64,000 nt of DNA from Streptomyces sp. 135 (GTDB lineage Bacteria; Actinomycetota; Actinomycetes; Streptomycetales; Streptomycetaceae): contig NZ_CP075691.1 in NCBI RefSeq assembly GCF_020026305.1, positions 1,116,001 to 1,180,000 of the forward strand, written 5' to 3'. The position numbers and the translations under genes are program-made. The first letter of the stretch is position 1; each line of letters starts with the position of its first letter. The notes under the pieces are model-generated. The model searched no databases. It was not told the DNA's origin and worked only from the letters and a program-made list of their open reading frames with translations. Positions 63,894 through 64,000 of the stretch are shown piece by piece.

Positions 63894-64000
63894 TCATGAC
63901 CAGGTGCACTGCTTGAGGCCCGGTACCGGGTGCGTGGCGGCGGAGAGTTCGGCGGCCGGGAGATAGCCCCAGCCCTTGGCCGTCCTGCTGCCGGAGACCG
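63894..64000 (-). CDS. Secreted protein paralogue, C-terminal end (truncated by window edge)
   Basis: The last 34 residues are visible and end AKGWGYLPAAELSAATHPVPG followed by LKQCTWS. This matches the KGWG-x2-PA and final Cys-x-Trp pattern of the adjacent secreted protein. The gene continues past the window end. Stop TGA is at 63896-63894. Confidence 0.65.
   Translation of the reverse strand, partial: VSGSRTAKGWGYLPAAELSAATHPVPGLKQCTWS

Overview
The window looks like a piece of a Streptomyces (or very close actinomycete) chromosome. It is very GC-rich with strongly GC-biased third codon positions, uses many GTG starts, and carries typical Streptomyces families: a WhiB-like regulator, PAS/GAF/SpoIIE phosphatase, PAP2-diacylglycerol kinase fusion, FadR, ROK, PadR and TetR regulators, and many lipoprotein solute-binding proteins. 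Genes are often coupled through 4-bp ATGA or GTGA overlaps. No rRNA, tRNA, CRISPR array, intact insertion sequence or prophage is visible, so the content is chromosomal and largely metabolic or transport-related.

Layout. 0-3.7 kb: a three-gene operon of a STAND-type NTPase (5' end outside the window), a membrane-anchored type-1 periplasmic binding receptor with no transporter beside it, and a SUMF1/FGE-fold protein lacking the usual catalytic cysteine pair; this is the best candidate for an undescribed sensing system. 3.7-6.4 kb: MarR-GNAT regulator and dihydroxyacetone kinase. 6.7-11.3 kb: two opposed PAP2-DAG kinase paralogues (one decayed, one with a frameshifted N-terminus) around an alpha/beta hydrolase and a DUF488 protein. 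11.3-15.6 kb: PadR, glycerophosphodiesterase, GNAT, VOC protein and a type II NADH dehydrogenase behind a Rex-like site. 15.8-22.6 kb: a catabolic operon (SSS symporter, DUF3311, SDR, aldehyde dehydrogenase, M20 amidohydrolase) divergent from a FadR-type regulator across a clear TGGT-N3-ACCA operator. 22.8-25.8 kb: MarR, frameshifted FUSC protein and a DUF5134 protein. 25.8-31 kb: HAD, M56 peptidase, PAP2, HAD and TetR genes with repeat-filled gaps. 31-38 kb: FprA-type reductase, ArsR/old yellow enzyme pair, two amino-acid-type binding proteins, VOC and WhiB. 38-47.8 kb: M81 peptidase, ROK regulator, complete oligopeptide ABC importer and homocysteine methyltransferase. 47.8-53 kb: BNR-repeat protein, uracil-DNA glycosylase, GlcNAc-kinase-like protein, CbiX-like chelatase and lactonase. 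53-64 kb: a candidate structured RNA, a second FUSC protein, a P450/SnoaL-like pair, a PAS-GAF-PP2C phosphatase, a DrrAB-type exporter behind twin palindromic operators, and small secreted proteins.

Two patterns cut across the window. First, several genes are broken or lose their best start by single-base length changes inside G/C runs (7738-7742, 9884-9886, 17623-17629, 24311-24314); these may be uncorrected read errors or genuine decay. Second, several intergenic gaps hold tandem, degenerate copies of the 3' end of the neighbouring gene (PAP2 at 28.7-29.4 kb, ArsR at 32.55-32.88 kb, a short one behind the P450), and one gene start is triplicated in frame (VOC protein at 13.6 kb).
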